A stretch of DNA of 64,000 nucleotides from Steromphala cineraria (Eukaryota; Mollusca; Gastropoda; Trochida; Trochidae): positions 62,460,880-62,524,879 of the forward strand of contig OU744731.1 in assembly GCA_916613615.1 (NCBI GenBank). The letters are read 5' to 3'. The notes under the pieces were generated by a model. It worked only from the letters and a program-made list of their open reading frames with translations. It was not told where the DNA came from and did no database searches. This document shows positions 46,500-58,199 of the stretch, one piece after another; the first letter of the stretch is position 1; every line of letters begins with the position of its first letter. The translations under genes were made by a program, and so were the position numbers.

Positions 46500-47885
46500 G
46501 TCCGTCGCTCGGGTCCGTCGTTGGATGGGGCAAGCGCCACACGCTTCGCGCGTGGCAGTGCGCTTCTCTGGCATCTGCTATCGAGTAGGCGCTTACTTGG
46601 ACGTGTGCTTGTGCGCTTGGGCGCCCCCTCGCGCTCGTGTCTCTCGCTCTCAACTCAGGGGAGCTTCCCTCCATGGGAGGCCTGAGGGAGGAGGGGACTG
46701 ATGCATGTCTCTTGGTAGTGCGCTTGACGCTCAGGTTCACGGATTAGGCAGGCGTTTTCCTAGCGTCTCCTATCGAGCAGGCGCTTACTTGGACGTGTGC
46801 TTGGGCGCCCCCTAGCGCTCGTGTCTGTCGCTCTCAACTCCGGGGAGCTTCCCTCCATGGGAAGCGCCTGAGGGAGGAGGGGACTGATGCATGTCGCTTG
46901 GTAGTGCGCTTGACGCTCAGGTTCACTGATTAGGCAGGCGTTTTCCTAGCGTCTCCTATCGAGTAGGCGCTTACTTGGACGTGTGCTTGGGCGCCCCCTC
47001 GCGCTCGTGTCTCTCGCTCTCAACTCAGGGGAGCTTCCCTCCATGGGAAGCGCCTGAGGGAGGAGGGGACTGATGCGTGTCGCTTGGTAGTGCGCTTGAC
47101 GCTGAGGTTCACGGCTTGGGCAAGCGTCATACGCTTTGCGCGTGGCTGTGCGCTTCCCTACCGTCTACTATCGAGTAGGCGCTTGATGGACGTGCGCTTG
47201 GGCGCCCCCTGGCGCTCGTGTCTCCCACTCTTTACTCAGGGGAGCGTCCCCCTAGGGGTAGCGCCTGAGCAGGGACGGGACTGACGCGTGTCGCTTGGGA
47301 GTGCGCTGGCACTCGGATTCACGGATAAGGGTAGCGCCACACGCTTCGAGCGTGGCTGGCGCTTCCTAGCGTCTACTATCGAGTAGGCGCTTCCTTGGAC
47401 GTGCACTTGGTGTTCTGGCGGCCCCTCGAGCTCGTGTCTCTCCTTCTGAACTCAGGGGAGCTTCCCTCTAGGGGGAGCGGCTGAGTGGAGTGGAGATTGA
47501 CGCGTGTTGCTTGGTGGTGCGCTTGATGCCCAGGATCAAGGGATAGGAGGTGAGGCGCGCCAGGCGCTCTCACTCGCCGTGTCCACCTTGGAATTGAGGT
47601 ACGTATTTAAATATCTAAAATATCTAGATTTTAATAAGCCTTGTCGCTGATTGGTTGGCGTGTCTCTCACTCTTTACTCAGGGGAGCGTCCCCCTAGGGG
47701 GAGCGCCTGAGTAGAGAGGTGATTGACGCTGATTGGTTGGTGAGCTCTGGCCGCTCCGCTGGTCTGGGATGATTGTGCGCTTGTGTGCTTGGCTCCCCTC
47801 GCGCTTGTGTCTCTTACTCCTTTTACTCAGGGGAGCGCCTGAGTGGAGAGGTGACTGACGCGTGTCGCTTGGTAGTATGTTTTTT
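46500..47885. repeat. 190-210-bp tandem array with conserved hairpins
   Basis: GCGCTTACTTGG-like anchors at about 46589, 46781, 46967, 47179 and 47387 give spacings of 192, 186, 212 and 208 bp; partial units continue to about 47,885. Every unit contains GGGCGCCCCC(T/C), CGCTCGTGTCTC and a palindromic block starting CTCAGGGGAGC and ending GC(G)CCTGAG. In the copy at 47,677-47,714 the centre is the perfect palindrome TCCCCCTAGGGGGA. Overlapping open frames on both strands are not proteins. Confidence 0.9.
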
Positions 47886-48229
47886 TGTGTGCAGGGTGTC
47901 CGGGTAGGACAAGTTTGTCTCCAGGTTGGTTCACTGGTTCTAGACGATCTCGAAGTTACATTAGCTTCACATTCATGGGATGGGTTACAACTTTAACCCA
48001 ATGTCTTTCGGTGACACAACAAGACTATTGAGTATTGGTTATCGGAGATAATTTATTGGGGATGTTGATTATTATCCATTTCTTAGGATAACTCTACAAG
48101 AGTTGTATACCATTTACCCAAACTTAGGGCTCACTTCAACTCAGGTCCGCTCCGAGACCTCTTCAGGGGTTTCTAACCCTCATGTCAGGCAGGAAGTGTG
48201 CAGACACGCTTTCCCGCTCCCCCAGCGGC

Positions 48230-48905
48230 TCGTCCCTAACCTAGCCTGGTGGAGGGCGGAAGCAACGTTTCTCAGGTGTTCCACTCAGACCTCCCGCGGC
48301 GACCGCACATCTCTTCTTGGACGCTTCCACGCAGGGTTGGGGGGCCCACCTGGGAACGGAACAGACGGCGGTGATCTGGTCGTTGTCCCAGCACACGCGG
48401 GTCATCAACGAGCTGGAGATGGGGATCCCTCACTGGTCCGCTCTGCTGTGTCCCAAGTGCTACTTGTGCACACGGACAGCTCGACAGCGGCTGGGGGGAT
48501 AAACAAGCATGGATCGACCGTGGCTACTACCATCCCCCACTTAGCACTGGATCTCTTACAGTGGTGCACATCCCGGGGGTGGAGGACGTCCTAGCGGAGG
48601 CTCTCTCCAGGCGGGAAAAACCGCCGTCCACGGGAAGGAAACTCCTCCCCCAGGCGTTCCAACAAGTGTGTCAGCACTTCATGAGACCACACATAGACCT
48701 CTTTGCGACCCGGCTGAACCACCTACTGCCGGTCTATGCGTCTCCCGTCCCCGGGACGTGGGGCTCAGACGCTCTGTCGTGCGAATGGGAGGAGATGGAC
48801 GGTTACGTTCCCCTCCCCCCCCCCAAGCTTCTCACTCTAGTGGTGACGAAGATCGAGGTGTCAAGGTCGATCTTGCTAATCTTAATAGCTCCCTTCTGGC
48901 CGCGG
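48230..48905 (+). pseudogene. DIRS RNase H and methyltransferase-like remnant
   Basis: Three plus-strand frames together cover a DIRS pol C-terminal region. First LAWWRAEATFL (about 48,241), then, shifted, LFLDASTQGWGAHL (about 48,310-48,350, first catalytic Asp) with HTRVINELEM (catalytic Glu), then another frame with VLLVHTDSSTAAGGINKHGS (third Asp), then a third frame with VHIPGVEDVLAEALSR (RNase H C-terminus). Past this, HIDLFATRLNHLLPVYASP and DALSCEW are typical of the segment following RNase H in DIRS elements, where a Dam-like methyltransferase domain sits. The RT core with its catalytic Asp pair is not found upstream. Sequence after APFWP (about 48,902) jumps to recombinase sequence, so an internal deletion is likely. 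At least three frame changes. Confidence 0.85.
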
Positions 48906-49830
48906 GTTCCTCTGCCCAGGGTGTCTCCAACCGCAAGCTGTATGACGTACAGTGGGGGTCATTTGTCACATTCTGTACAGTTAAGGGCTGGGACGTCAAG
49001 GTAGCGATGGTTCCCCAGGTGGCGGAGTACTTAATGTACCTCCGGGAGGAGAGACGACTTAGACTCCCTCTATTAACACTCATCTAGCGGCAATCATGTC
49101 GGTCTTACGTAAGCGGGCCCCGCGATGGACATCTCTGTCCTTAAGGAGGTGATCAAACCTAGACCTCCCGAGCGAGCCCTAGCAATTGTCCTCGAGCATT
49201 TGTGCTCGGACATCTACGAGTCCCTGACAGAGTCCTTCATTCTCCGATTGACGGTCAAGACAGTCTTCCTGGTGGCGATGGCTTCGGCCGCCAGGGTCTC
49301 AGAGCTGCACGCGAGGGATGGGGGTAAGGACACGCTGGGACTCGCACCGGTTTTCGTATGCAAGAACCAGGGGTTGGTCGAACGGGGCAGGGCGTTCCAC
49401 ATCCCCGCCCTCTCAGGTGCAGTCTCCCCCTCGGACGAGGGAAGTAGGTTCCTCTGTCCGGTCCGAGCTCTTCGAATTTACGCAGAGTGTACGCGTTCTC
49501 TCCAGCAGGGGAAGAGGAGACTGGTTCTATCTCACTCACAACAGAGCACGAAGGAGATAGACAAACGCCTCCTGGGGGTCTACCTGCGGTCCGCTTTCCT
49601 TGACGGTTTTTTAAGCCAAGCAGCTAGCCCCGCCGGCTCCTGCTAACCCTCTTGAGATCAGGGCGATCTCGGCCACTATGGCTTTTCCAGCAACATCGCC
49701 GTAGCAGACATCATGTCGGGCTGGTTCTGGAAGTCCGGCATTGTGTTCGCTACCACTACCTACGAGAATTGTCCACGGGAGACCATGGGGCCATGGGTGT
49801 TCGCTCAGCACCGCACTGCATAGGTCCTTT
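48906..49830 (+). pseudogene. DIRS tyrosine recombinase remnant
   Basis: In an active DIRS element this enzyme integrates the circular DNA copy. Visible parts, in order: N-terminal SAM-like region (SNRKLYDVQWGSFVTFC ... VAEYLMYLREERRLRLP, about 48,930-49,070); a frame change and in-frame stop near 49,085; AAIMSVLRKRAPR in another frame; then a 173-codon open frame (49125-49646) with TVKTVFLVAMASAARVSELH, whose Arg is the first catalytic Arg. After further shifts the PLEIRAISATMAF block matches the H-x-x-R box, but with Leu in place of His. Then DIMSGWFWKSG and a Tyr in (H/T)YLREL near 49,765 (nucleophile region). At least three frameshifts, so the protein is dead. Confidence 0.87.
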
Positions 49831-50023
49831 TTGCGTTCTGTTGTTCTAACTAAATGAACTTCGCATCGCACCTCCGTGTCTCATTTGTTCTTTCTTCCAG
49901 TTTGGGGCGGACTTCCCTCCTTAGCAGGGCTCCTGGGCACCCGCCGTTAGTTAGACGTAGTGGGGGGAGTAACTGCTCTCCTGCCGCCTCGCTCTCGCAG
50001 CCCTCCACCCTCTGTGGTAGTCG
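49831..50023 (+). other. DIRS 3' spacer before the ICR
   Basis: GC-rich sequence between the recombinase remnant and the complementary region; no motif recognised. Confidence 0.4.
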
Positions 50024-50116
50024 GGGCTACGGTGAGTCGGAGACGGTATAGTACGTTAAATAATAGTACGTTTTTGAGTAAACGTCATTATTTGTAATTA
50101 CCGTCGACGACTCACC
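50024..50116. repeat. DIRS internal complementary region (ICR)
   Basis: First half 50,024-50,061 is the reverse complement of the left end 44,399-44,436 (37 of 38 match). Second half 50,062-50,116 is the reverse complement of the right end 50,308-50,362 (52 of 55 match). The join inside the ICR (ACGTTAAAT / AATAGTACG) therefore equals the head-to-tail junction of the two element ends and fixes both boundaries. Confidence 0.95.
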
Positions 50117-50187
50117 AATCTTTATTTCCCACCCATGCCTCCCCTCTTGCGAGTAGGTTCGCTCTAGCGTTCACTGGCTCCAGGTAG

Positions 50188-50362
50188 GTTGGAATGAGGT
50201 TTTGGTCACGTGACCATAGGTGGCGGGGAGGGGATATGCAGGTACTCCCGTGTTGTTTTTTCTGTGTTATGGGTCGAGAGATAATTGATAGGCAATCAAT
50301 GGGCTACAGTGAGTCGTCGACGGTAAGTACAAATACTGACGTTTACTCAAAAACGTACTATT
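50188..50362 (-). repeat. DIRS right inverted terminal repeat and outer end
   Basis: 50,188-50,327 mirrors the left repeat (GGTCACGTGACC, TGTTGTTTTTTCTGTGTTAT, GATAGGCAATCAATGGGCTA). The outer extension 50,328-50,362 (ACGTTTACTCAAAAACGTAC) has no equivalent at the left end but is present in the ICR. Confidence 0.93.
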
Positions 50363-51265
50363 ATTAAACATTACAACTAATATATCATGTGGCCTTTGAA
50401 ACATATGATGCTCTAGATATTCATTTAAGGAAATATATGAAATTGCATTCCTAAAATTTGGTGTATAAATTTTAAAGAAACATACCGATACCTCTGTTTG
50501 ATATACACGCAGATGTAGTCCTTACGTGAGTGTTGAGCGCCAAAGCCGTATATTCCTTGATCATTGATCAGTTGATCATATGAGATATTTTCATTATTGG
50601 CCACCATAGCTCATGAAATTGATGATTAATGATTAATATATCACACCAAAAGAAACTTTTAAATGACACATGACCTCATAGTGAATATGTCAGCAAAAGT
50701 TTTGGTTCATTTGACGTCAATAAATATATGTTGAAATCTGCTTAAGATGAAATATATGTATAACTCAACAAATTGAATATAATATGTGATTTGAATATAA
50801 TGAAATTGATAAGCCTCTCGTGTGTAGTATGTGTAGTATCATGGTTTGAGCATTCTATGATGGTTCTGATGCAGATCTTGGTGTACACATTTTAAATTTA
50901 ATCACTTGTAGTAGAGAACGTTCTTTTTTAGACTCATCTTAGTGTTAAAAAACATGTAGGTATGAACTTTCTTTAATTTGCTTTAAAATAAAGACTGAAC
51001 CATTAACATTTCAGACCTATAATTTTTAATTTGAATGTTTCAGGTGTGATTGCTTCATTAGTACAAAATTGATTAAAAATATCATTTATAGGTTTTTTTA
51101 CTGAAAAGCCCTAAAATGCTTTACCGAAACAAGTTGCTGTCAAAGACAAAAACACATCTTATCATATGATCCTTTACCATATAAATACATTTCTTATCCT
51201 CAAATATAATCACAAAACTGAAAACTGCCTCACTAAGTTCTGTTTTGAGACAATCAAAAGAGAAA
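50363..51265. other. No recognisable feature
   Basis: AT-rich right flank of the DIRS element; nothing seen. Confidence 0.5.
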
Positions 51266-51269
51266 GCTA

Positions 51270-51560
51270 TAATCTTCATTTACCTCACAAGTTCTTTACA
51301 TAATTGAGTTTCTGTTCACAAACATGCAAAATGCAAAAAGTCTGCCTCATGGGTACATTCTTCATGCTTACAATAATCTACTTTGTCCTAATGTCAAAAC
51401 CAGGCCTATATTCAATCGATTCATACGATTTCATAAAGCATATGTTATTGAGGTCAATATGTTTCTGCTGGGCTTCAGAAAATCATCAAATCGCTTCCGC
51501 CAAGCTACCTCCTATAAGATGAATTTCGAAAATTGGGGGAATTTTTATCCATTTAGGAAA
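51270..51560 (+). repeat. Interspersed repeat family G, copy 4
   Basis: Shares TTTACATAATTGAGTTTCTG with copy 2, then CTAATGTCAAAACCAGGCCT, TTATTGAGGTCAATATG, CTGCTGGGCTTCAG, GCTTCCGCCAAGC and ATAAGATGAAT. The overlapping ORFs (51304-51566) are not conserved as proteins. Confidence 0.7.
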
Positions 51561-52559
51561 AAGTAAGGTTCCAGGTTGATTGTGATCAATGTGAGTCCCA
51601 ATTTCGCATGGTTAATGTCAACGTAATTCAAACGAAAGCGAACATAATGATAGTTGGATAGTGGATCAAGACGAACTCTTTGCTGTTCTTAATTGTTAAT
51701 TTGTGAAAGCGTAGCAAATCTTGATGATGGCAAAGTTAATGATAATGAACCCTTTAATAATCAATTTAAACAACTATTTGTTGTTTCACCTGGTAATTGA
51801 CTGATATAGGAGTATCATAGCTCTGATAACAGTGGCGAGGGTTATTAGATCATTATTTTGATAGATATAACACCAAACTCATTTTGTTCCTGGTTATCAA
51901 ATCAAACTACAAACGGATTTAAGTGATGATGATTATGAATTTATCAGTGTGAAGAAGGTTATCATGACCCCTCGCTACAAAACCTAGTATTGAGACAAAT
52001 TTGTAATTTGGTGGAAGTACATTTTCAGTCCTTTCATTGACATTGTCACTTTTTGGACTTAGTCATATGGTGTTTTACAGAAACCATTACATTAAGATTA
52101 TACTTTTGGTCAAAAAATTGTTTATGGCAGAGTTATAGCCCTTGATTGTGAAATTTAACAGATACTTCTGATCAAGTTGAAAAGCCATTTCCAAAATATC
52201 ACCTTAGATTAAATTAACACCCGTTATTTCCAATACCCACTTCTACAACTGGATGAACTGAGTGCGGTGTTGATAAAGTGCCATGTCCACAGTATGAGAC
52301 CCAAGTCACAAATGTTTGGTGTTTTCACAGGGAATCGAACCCAGGTAGTTGGTAAGAGAGGCATTGTCTAAACTCATGTTGACAATTCCAAAGACAATGT
52401 CGCCTGTATTTTTTCAACTTAATCATGACATAACTATATTCATGTACATGACACTTCATCATTCTACAAAACGTGTTTGAATCCATTGCTAAATTATTTT
52501 GGGTTATCAAATTAGCAAAGACCATTTCAAATGGTTGACAACATTTACGAGCAGACAGC
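51561..52559. other. No recognisable feature
   Basis: AT-rich; nothing supported. A minus-strand frame 52325-52564 has no motif. Confidence 0.5.
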
Positions 52560-53640
52560 GTCACAGTTTCGAGTCTTTCTTGTCGATGACAGTCCTTAAT
52601 GTAGACTTAAACAGCCAATAAAGGAAAGCTTTTAGTTCAATAACGAGTGGATTTTCTACGTAATTGCAATACGCTCTTTACCGGCTCTCGATTGGCTCTT
52701 GTGAAGCGCTTTTGGTAATACATTGAAGGTGGTATAATGTGCGAGCTATGTATTTGTTCTGAGCTAATTGATTTTGCTGGTCCTTAGGTCTCAGAATAAA
52801 TCGGTGAGATAGAAGAGACTGGGGAAAACAATTTCAGGTCAAGAAAGCAGTCACTTTAAATGCAATCGAGGTAATTCTAGCTTCTGGGGTACAATGCATG
52901 TAAATTACAGCGGATGCAAATTGTCATGACAATTTCCGTTTTTTTTTAGATCTGAAAGGCTAAGTGGAAACAATTGTTCTTGTCACGTGCGTAATAATCA
53001 TTGTCAAAGGCTTAACGATAACAATTACCTACAAGCTACCTCTGTCAAAAGCCAGGGCCTAGGGTGATGATGTTACACCCATTCTTGCAGCCATCATTTT
53101 GCATGTCAATAACAGGTCATAACGCTCCCTCGCAGACTGTTCTTTGCAAACTTTTGTTGAAGCTGGTTTGTCTTGTAATAAGTGTCAGTTTAATTCAATA
53201 TCTTTCTGGGCCCCAAGCCAGGTTCTATCACATCATGACTCTCTTTCCAAGCATAAGCTTCCCAAGCTTACATGTAATCCGATTGGGACCTTAAATGGGG
53301 CTGTAATTGAAAATCAATATGTGAAGAAGGCTGAAGCGGGGCATCTCCAAGTGCACTAATGCGTTTGTTAGACATCATTATTGGTGTCACTGGATATAAC
53401 CTAGTTATAGTCCAGTAGGCGTAGAGTAACTGAGTGATTCAGTCATACCTCTTCTTCAGTCTTAAAATATCTTCCCAAGAGCAATGGCAGAAAGTTTGCA
53501 GGAAATGCAATTATTCCTTTCAAAGAAAATATATAGACTATAAGCGCTGATTCAAATAGTTTAGTTCCGTTCTGATGATTGGCGTATTGTCAGGTTGTCT
53601 GAGAGATGAAATTGACGTCTGTGCTGCTTGAAACGTTCTA
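52560..53640 (+). repeat. Interspersed repeat family D, copy 5 (long)
   Basis: Collinear with copy 2: AACAGCCAATAAAGGAAAGC, AATAACGAGTGGATTTTCTA, TTGAAGGTGGTATA, CAAGCTACCTCTGTCAAAAG, CCAGGGCCTAGGGTGATGAT, TTTAATTCAATATCTTTCTG, CTTACATGTAATCCGATT, ATCTCCAAGTGCACTAATGC, AATATCTTCCCAAGAGCA, ATATATAGACTATAAGCG. Noncoding on the plus strand. Confidence 0.8.
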
Positions 53641-55849
53641 TGGAGCTTGTTGTTAATTTCACTAATATTGATTTCTGATAATTCCTTAACCCGTCTTCCC
53701 CTTGGGGATAAGCTGACCAAAATACCAGTGAAGGATTACTTAGAGGAAGTTTAAGATATACATTTTGGTTGTTTGTGGTATCAAAGGTTACAGTTCTGCA
53801 GGAATAAACCATATCGCACGTCCTGTGCGAAAGTGCATGAACACATACACTTCTTTCTTGGCCTTTAGGTGCAGCACCATGAAAGTTTCAGCACCATAAC
53901 ATGTAAGTAACTTGTTATGTGTCATGTACGAACTTAAACTAACTATTTAAACAGTTTAGTTGCTAAAAATATGAAGTTCATGTTACTAAAGAAGAAACAT
54001 TGTTTAGCAAATTATTCAGGGTTTTCCTTGGTTAAATTGTTTATCTTTGTTGAAGACATACCATAAGATACATAAGAATTGCATGCATACGTTGAACTAT
54101 GCTTATCTTCAGGGTTTCGAGGCACCAAGGACATCTCACTGTATGTTTATCACGGTGTTACTGACGTGTCAAATAAAAAGCTTAGATTACTTTAGACAAG
54201 TCTATCAGACAAAATTTGCAAGTTGCACACATGTACACAACTATATGGGATATCGATGAAAAACTTTCAATTTACTGTTAAACCATACATCTCCCAATCT
54301 TATTTGTTTGAATAATAAAAGACCTAACATCAATTTAAAGTCATTGTCCTCATTACAAAAGTAATCTCTATCAAGTCTCATCTTAAAAAATTGTGGGTCA
54401 TCATTATGTTCAAAAACATGTTTGAAGACTTAACATAACTCTGGCGCTCTGGTTCTTTGAAAGCTGCTTCTTGTGGGGAGTGTCTGTGAAAAATCAGTGA
54501 GGTTTTCAAAATGTGATGAAGTTAACAGAGCCTTCTCTACAGATGTAAAGTTCCCTATCTTGTTTTGCTGTGGATTAAAACAGCTTAGTTGCGTATGTTC
54601 TTTTACACTATCAGTTATTTAACAACTCATGTGTTGAGAGCTATTTGGAAAACGTTCGAGTTAATTGGATGTTATACGGTATTAGCACTTCAATAGCATT
54701 AGCACAGTGCAGGTGTACCAAAGGTTAAGTTTTAATACCTATCGTGTGATAGTTGTGTTGTTATGAGATCATTACAATATTGTGTTTCAAGTCCTAACTC
54801 GATGCACGGTGTTATTGCATTGAGTGTAGTGCAATTTTTAGCGCAAGTAATAGTTACTCTGTGCTCTGAAGATTAGGAAGTTCCATAATTGATAAAAGCT
54901 CCCTTATAGACTTTAATCAACAAATTTATAGGTGTTATTATTTACATTGTTATAAATAATTTTTTCAATTGGTTCTGTTTTTCGACAGAATACTTTATCA
55001 GTCAACATGAGTAATTACCACAAATAAACTAACAAATTGTCTAATAAACCGAGCGAAGCATTTGACCAGCAGCCATGTCATAACAGTTTAGCTATAGACT
55101 GTTTGCCTTGCACTTTTTCTCTCAAATACGAGAGAGGATAGTGAAAACTGAAATTTGTGCTTGTTTTCTAGTGTCAAACAATTAATGTGCTTTAATGCGT
55201 TAATTTCCTTTGCATTTATTTAGATTACAAACATCGTGTTTTGATTAAATATCAATATTTCATAATCTTATTAATTTCATTCTGATCAAAAACACTTTTT
55301 TGGAAACCCTAAGTTTATTTGATCACAAGTAAAGTATCATTTTCTATTTAATACTTGTACAAGTATTTATATTCGTAGTCGTATTTCTTTTTACCAAAAG
55401 ACTTAAAATGTTGGTAACGTTTCTTTTGCCCATTGCTGTCAGTTCAGCCTTATTTATTTGGAACTAATTAGACAAACGATCAAAATTGTTTATGATAACC
55501 TGGATAATCTCTGGTTTTAGGAATTATTAGAAATACATATTTGAAATAGCTTAATGGAATCATTCATTTTCTCCTACCTTGATATGCGAAGAATAAAATG
55601 TAATAGGAACTAGAAATGTGCTTCCAATAAATGTTATCATGAACAAATTGAAAAAATGATTAGGTTATAGTCAGTCATAGAAGAAGTCGAAAGTAAAATA
55701 ATATGTACATCAACAAAATGTTAAATAATTAAAGTCTAAGGTTTTTGATACATGTTACAATATTATTTAAATTAATTTTGTTAAGACTAAAGGCAATATT
55801 CAGGTATTGTTATTACCATATGAAAGTGTTTCCATTCGATATATACCAG
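53641..55849. other. No recognisable gene or repeat
   Basis: AT-rich; open frames 53561-53812 (minus) and 54047-54259 (plus) carry no motif. Confidence 0.5.
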
Positions 55850-56320
55850 CAGCCTTGGTACTAACGGTTATAACAGTAGTGATATAAACTGCAAGAATCG
55901 TCACTAGTGCTTTTAATTATAGCATTATAATGGCATCAACAACAGTTATTGTTCCAATGAACTCTTTTGATACAAGAACCAAATAACTCATAGTCTTTGT
56001 ACTTATAAAGTTGGAAGGATACCAAGTTATAATGATGCTACATGTACATGTATGCTACATCGAATTCATGGCCACACGTCAATAGAATTGGAATGCAAAA
56101 AATGGAGAGAACCTAAGTTGTTATTGATCAAAATCCGGGTATTTTTTTATCCTACAATCGAGAAAAATGGTTAGAATGATTGGAAAGTAAATTGAAAAAT
56201 GTGTTCGTGATTGAGTCAAATACTTGCTGTTATAAAAGAAATTACATCAGATCAGTTTGATTGTTTAGAATTGATGTTTATAGTGACGTACATGAAATAT
56301 TTGAGTTGGTCTTTTATGTT
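55850..56320 (+). repeat. Interspersed repeat family C, copy 4 (3' block)
   Basis: Matches 20,286-20,720: ATAATGGCATCAACAACAGT, TCGAATTCATGGCCACACGT, GATCAAAATCCGGG, ATCCTACAATCGAGAAAAAT, GTGTTCGTGATTGAGTCAAA, TTAGAATTGATGT. The 5' block is absent. Confidence 0.6.
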
Positions 56321-58195
56321 TAATCAAAAATGAAAAAAAAAATGAATTGATGAGAGTCGTTCAAGGACGTTTCATTTCTGGGTTTCTTTTCAATTGTGTC
56401 TTTACCCTCTAACACAATTGTTTTTAAGACTTTAAGATAGTCTGGATGGTTAATTCATTATTTCAAAGATGACAATATTGTATTCACTTGTCACATTGAT
56501 ATGCCTATATTAAACGAGTAATATGTAGGTATTGTCTTTTCATAATACCTTTCTTTTCTACAGTAACTTTATATTATTCATGGCACTTTATTATCTAATA
56601 AAAAAAACATTCCCCAATGCAGGAAAACATTATGATAATTTAATACACAAGACAAAAAAAGTACTGAATGAGGATATAGAAGTACTCGACAGACTTGTCT
56701 ACTAATGTCTACTAATGTTATTTCTATAGAGGTAATGCCAGTATAGTAATGAGATTATTAGCTTCGATTCACTTATTTTTATTTGTGATATATATCAGTA
56801 CATATATCTGTTTGATTATCTTATGTTTTAATGCCCCATGGCTATGAAATTAACAAATATTGAACAGTTGAAAGGATATTTAGTTGATCCTGGTTAGAAA
56901 CATATGTAAATATCGGTATTTTGCAAAAGAGTGGGTACATAAATTTTTGTATTCTTTTACTTCTAAAAAAGTAACAATAAACAAACAGAGCACTCAAACA
57001 CTTAAGAAATCGTTGTATCAAAGGAAACAATTGTTCTTACTTCCTGTCAGTCAAGCGTAAAAACAATAAAGCTTTCCTGTTCTATATAGAGAATACTAAT
57101 GATAGTACTAAAATAGACTAAAAATAGTACCCGCTTTCACGAAAATGTTATTCATAAATGTGTGCCTTTGTGAAACAGAATGTTCCAATAATTTCTTTTT
57201 TAAAAAAGAAACATATTTTGTTTTTGATAATATGAACCAATGTACAAATGTTAACTGAAATTATATACGAGGCTAAGTTTAAGGACGATTACATTTCCAT
57301 ACAAATCCTATAGAATAATAAATTTACTCCCGTTTTACTGGTCACCTTTAATGCATCTTTACATACTTATCACTTATGTCCAATGTAAGTTTACATTGTA
57401 CATGTAAGTGCATTGAACAAGATCACTTGTGTCAGAGTATTTGTTAAAGTTATGAATACAAGACGTTTATTGATCGTCGTCTCTTGCTTTCAGAGTAAGA
57501 CTATTCCTGTTCTATAACCCAGATATATGAAATATCAAAATCAACATCAATCTTGTCATCAGTTATATTCCGTGTTAATGATGTAGTCACGCCGTTATGT
57601 AGTAAACGAAACGGCGAAATAAAAGTCACCTTACTATCCTGAAAGACATAAACGATAAGAACCGTAGTAAAAACTCAAATGTTAGCTTTTGGAGGATTGT
57701 TCAAAAAAAAATTATAATCAGGCATATCACAAATAAAGCAGACTGTTCTTGTGTTCATATGTCTATTGAATATCTACCAACCTGAAAGGTTAAGAAATAA
57801 TACAGTCACTAATTATCTTAATACATATATATTTTCTTTTTTCACCTCTGTGGAGTAATTCTTTTGTACAATGATTTTGATACATGATTCTGTTTTGTTA
57901 TGTTTGATGAAATGGAATTCTAATGAAGGATGTTTTGTAATTCCAATTCAAATACATGTAACCCAATCATGAATCAAAATATTTCACTGATTTGATGAAA
58001 ACTAGTCAGGTTAATTGAATGAGTAAATATGTATGTTATCACTCTTTTATGTGTTATCACACCAATTGTATACCACAATATTAAGTTAAGTTTATGCAAC
58101 TACCTATACTAAAATGACAATAAACAAGAAATTCTTATTTTTTGGTCTGGGTATTAAAAAGAAAACTTACGAATTAATAACACAAAACTTTCACA
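56321..58195. other. No recognisable gene or repeat
   Basis: AT-rich; nothing seen. Confidence 0.5.
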
Positions 58196-58199
58196 ACAG

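Larger units (their letters stand above)
44399..50362 (+). mobile_element. DIRS-type tyrosine-recombinase retrotransposon, defective
   Basis: About 5,964 bp, sharply GC-richer than both flanks. Architecture: inverted terminal repeats of about 140 bp (44,410-44,549 and 50,188-50,327), unequal outer extensions, and an internal complementary region (50,024-50,116) whose halves are reverse complements of the two extreme ends. That layout is diagnostic for DIRS elements, in which it is thought to template completion of the ends via a circular intermediate. No target-site duplication, as expected for recombinase-mediated integration. The order of remnants (RNase H, methyltransferase-like, tyrosine recombinase, ICR) gives plus orientation. 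Gag and the RT core are not visible; two tandem arrays occupy 44.9-45.7 and 46.5-47.9 kb. It cannot encode its own machinery. Confidence 0.92.

Noticed and set aside
46201..46740. 179-codon minus-strand ORF and overlapping plus-strand frames
   Set aside because: They overlap the start of the second tandem array and a retrotransposon spacer. The translation has no motif and competing frames are equally open.
48103..48594. 163-codon plus-strand ORF taken as one protein
   Set aside because: Only parts of it (WWRAEATFL, HTDSSTAAGGINKHGS) are in the true RNase H frame; the middle is a shifted reading of the catalytic Asp region, so it is treated as a frameshifted remnant.
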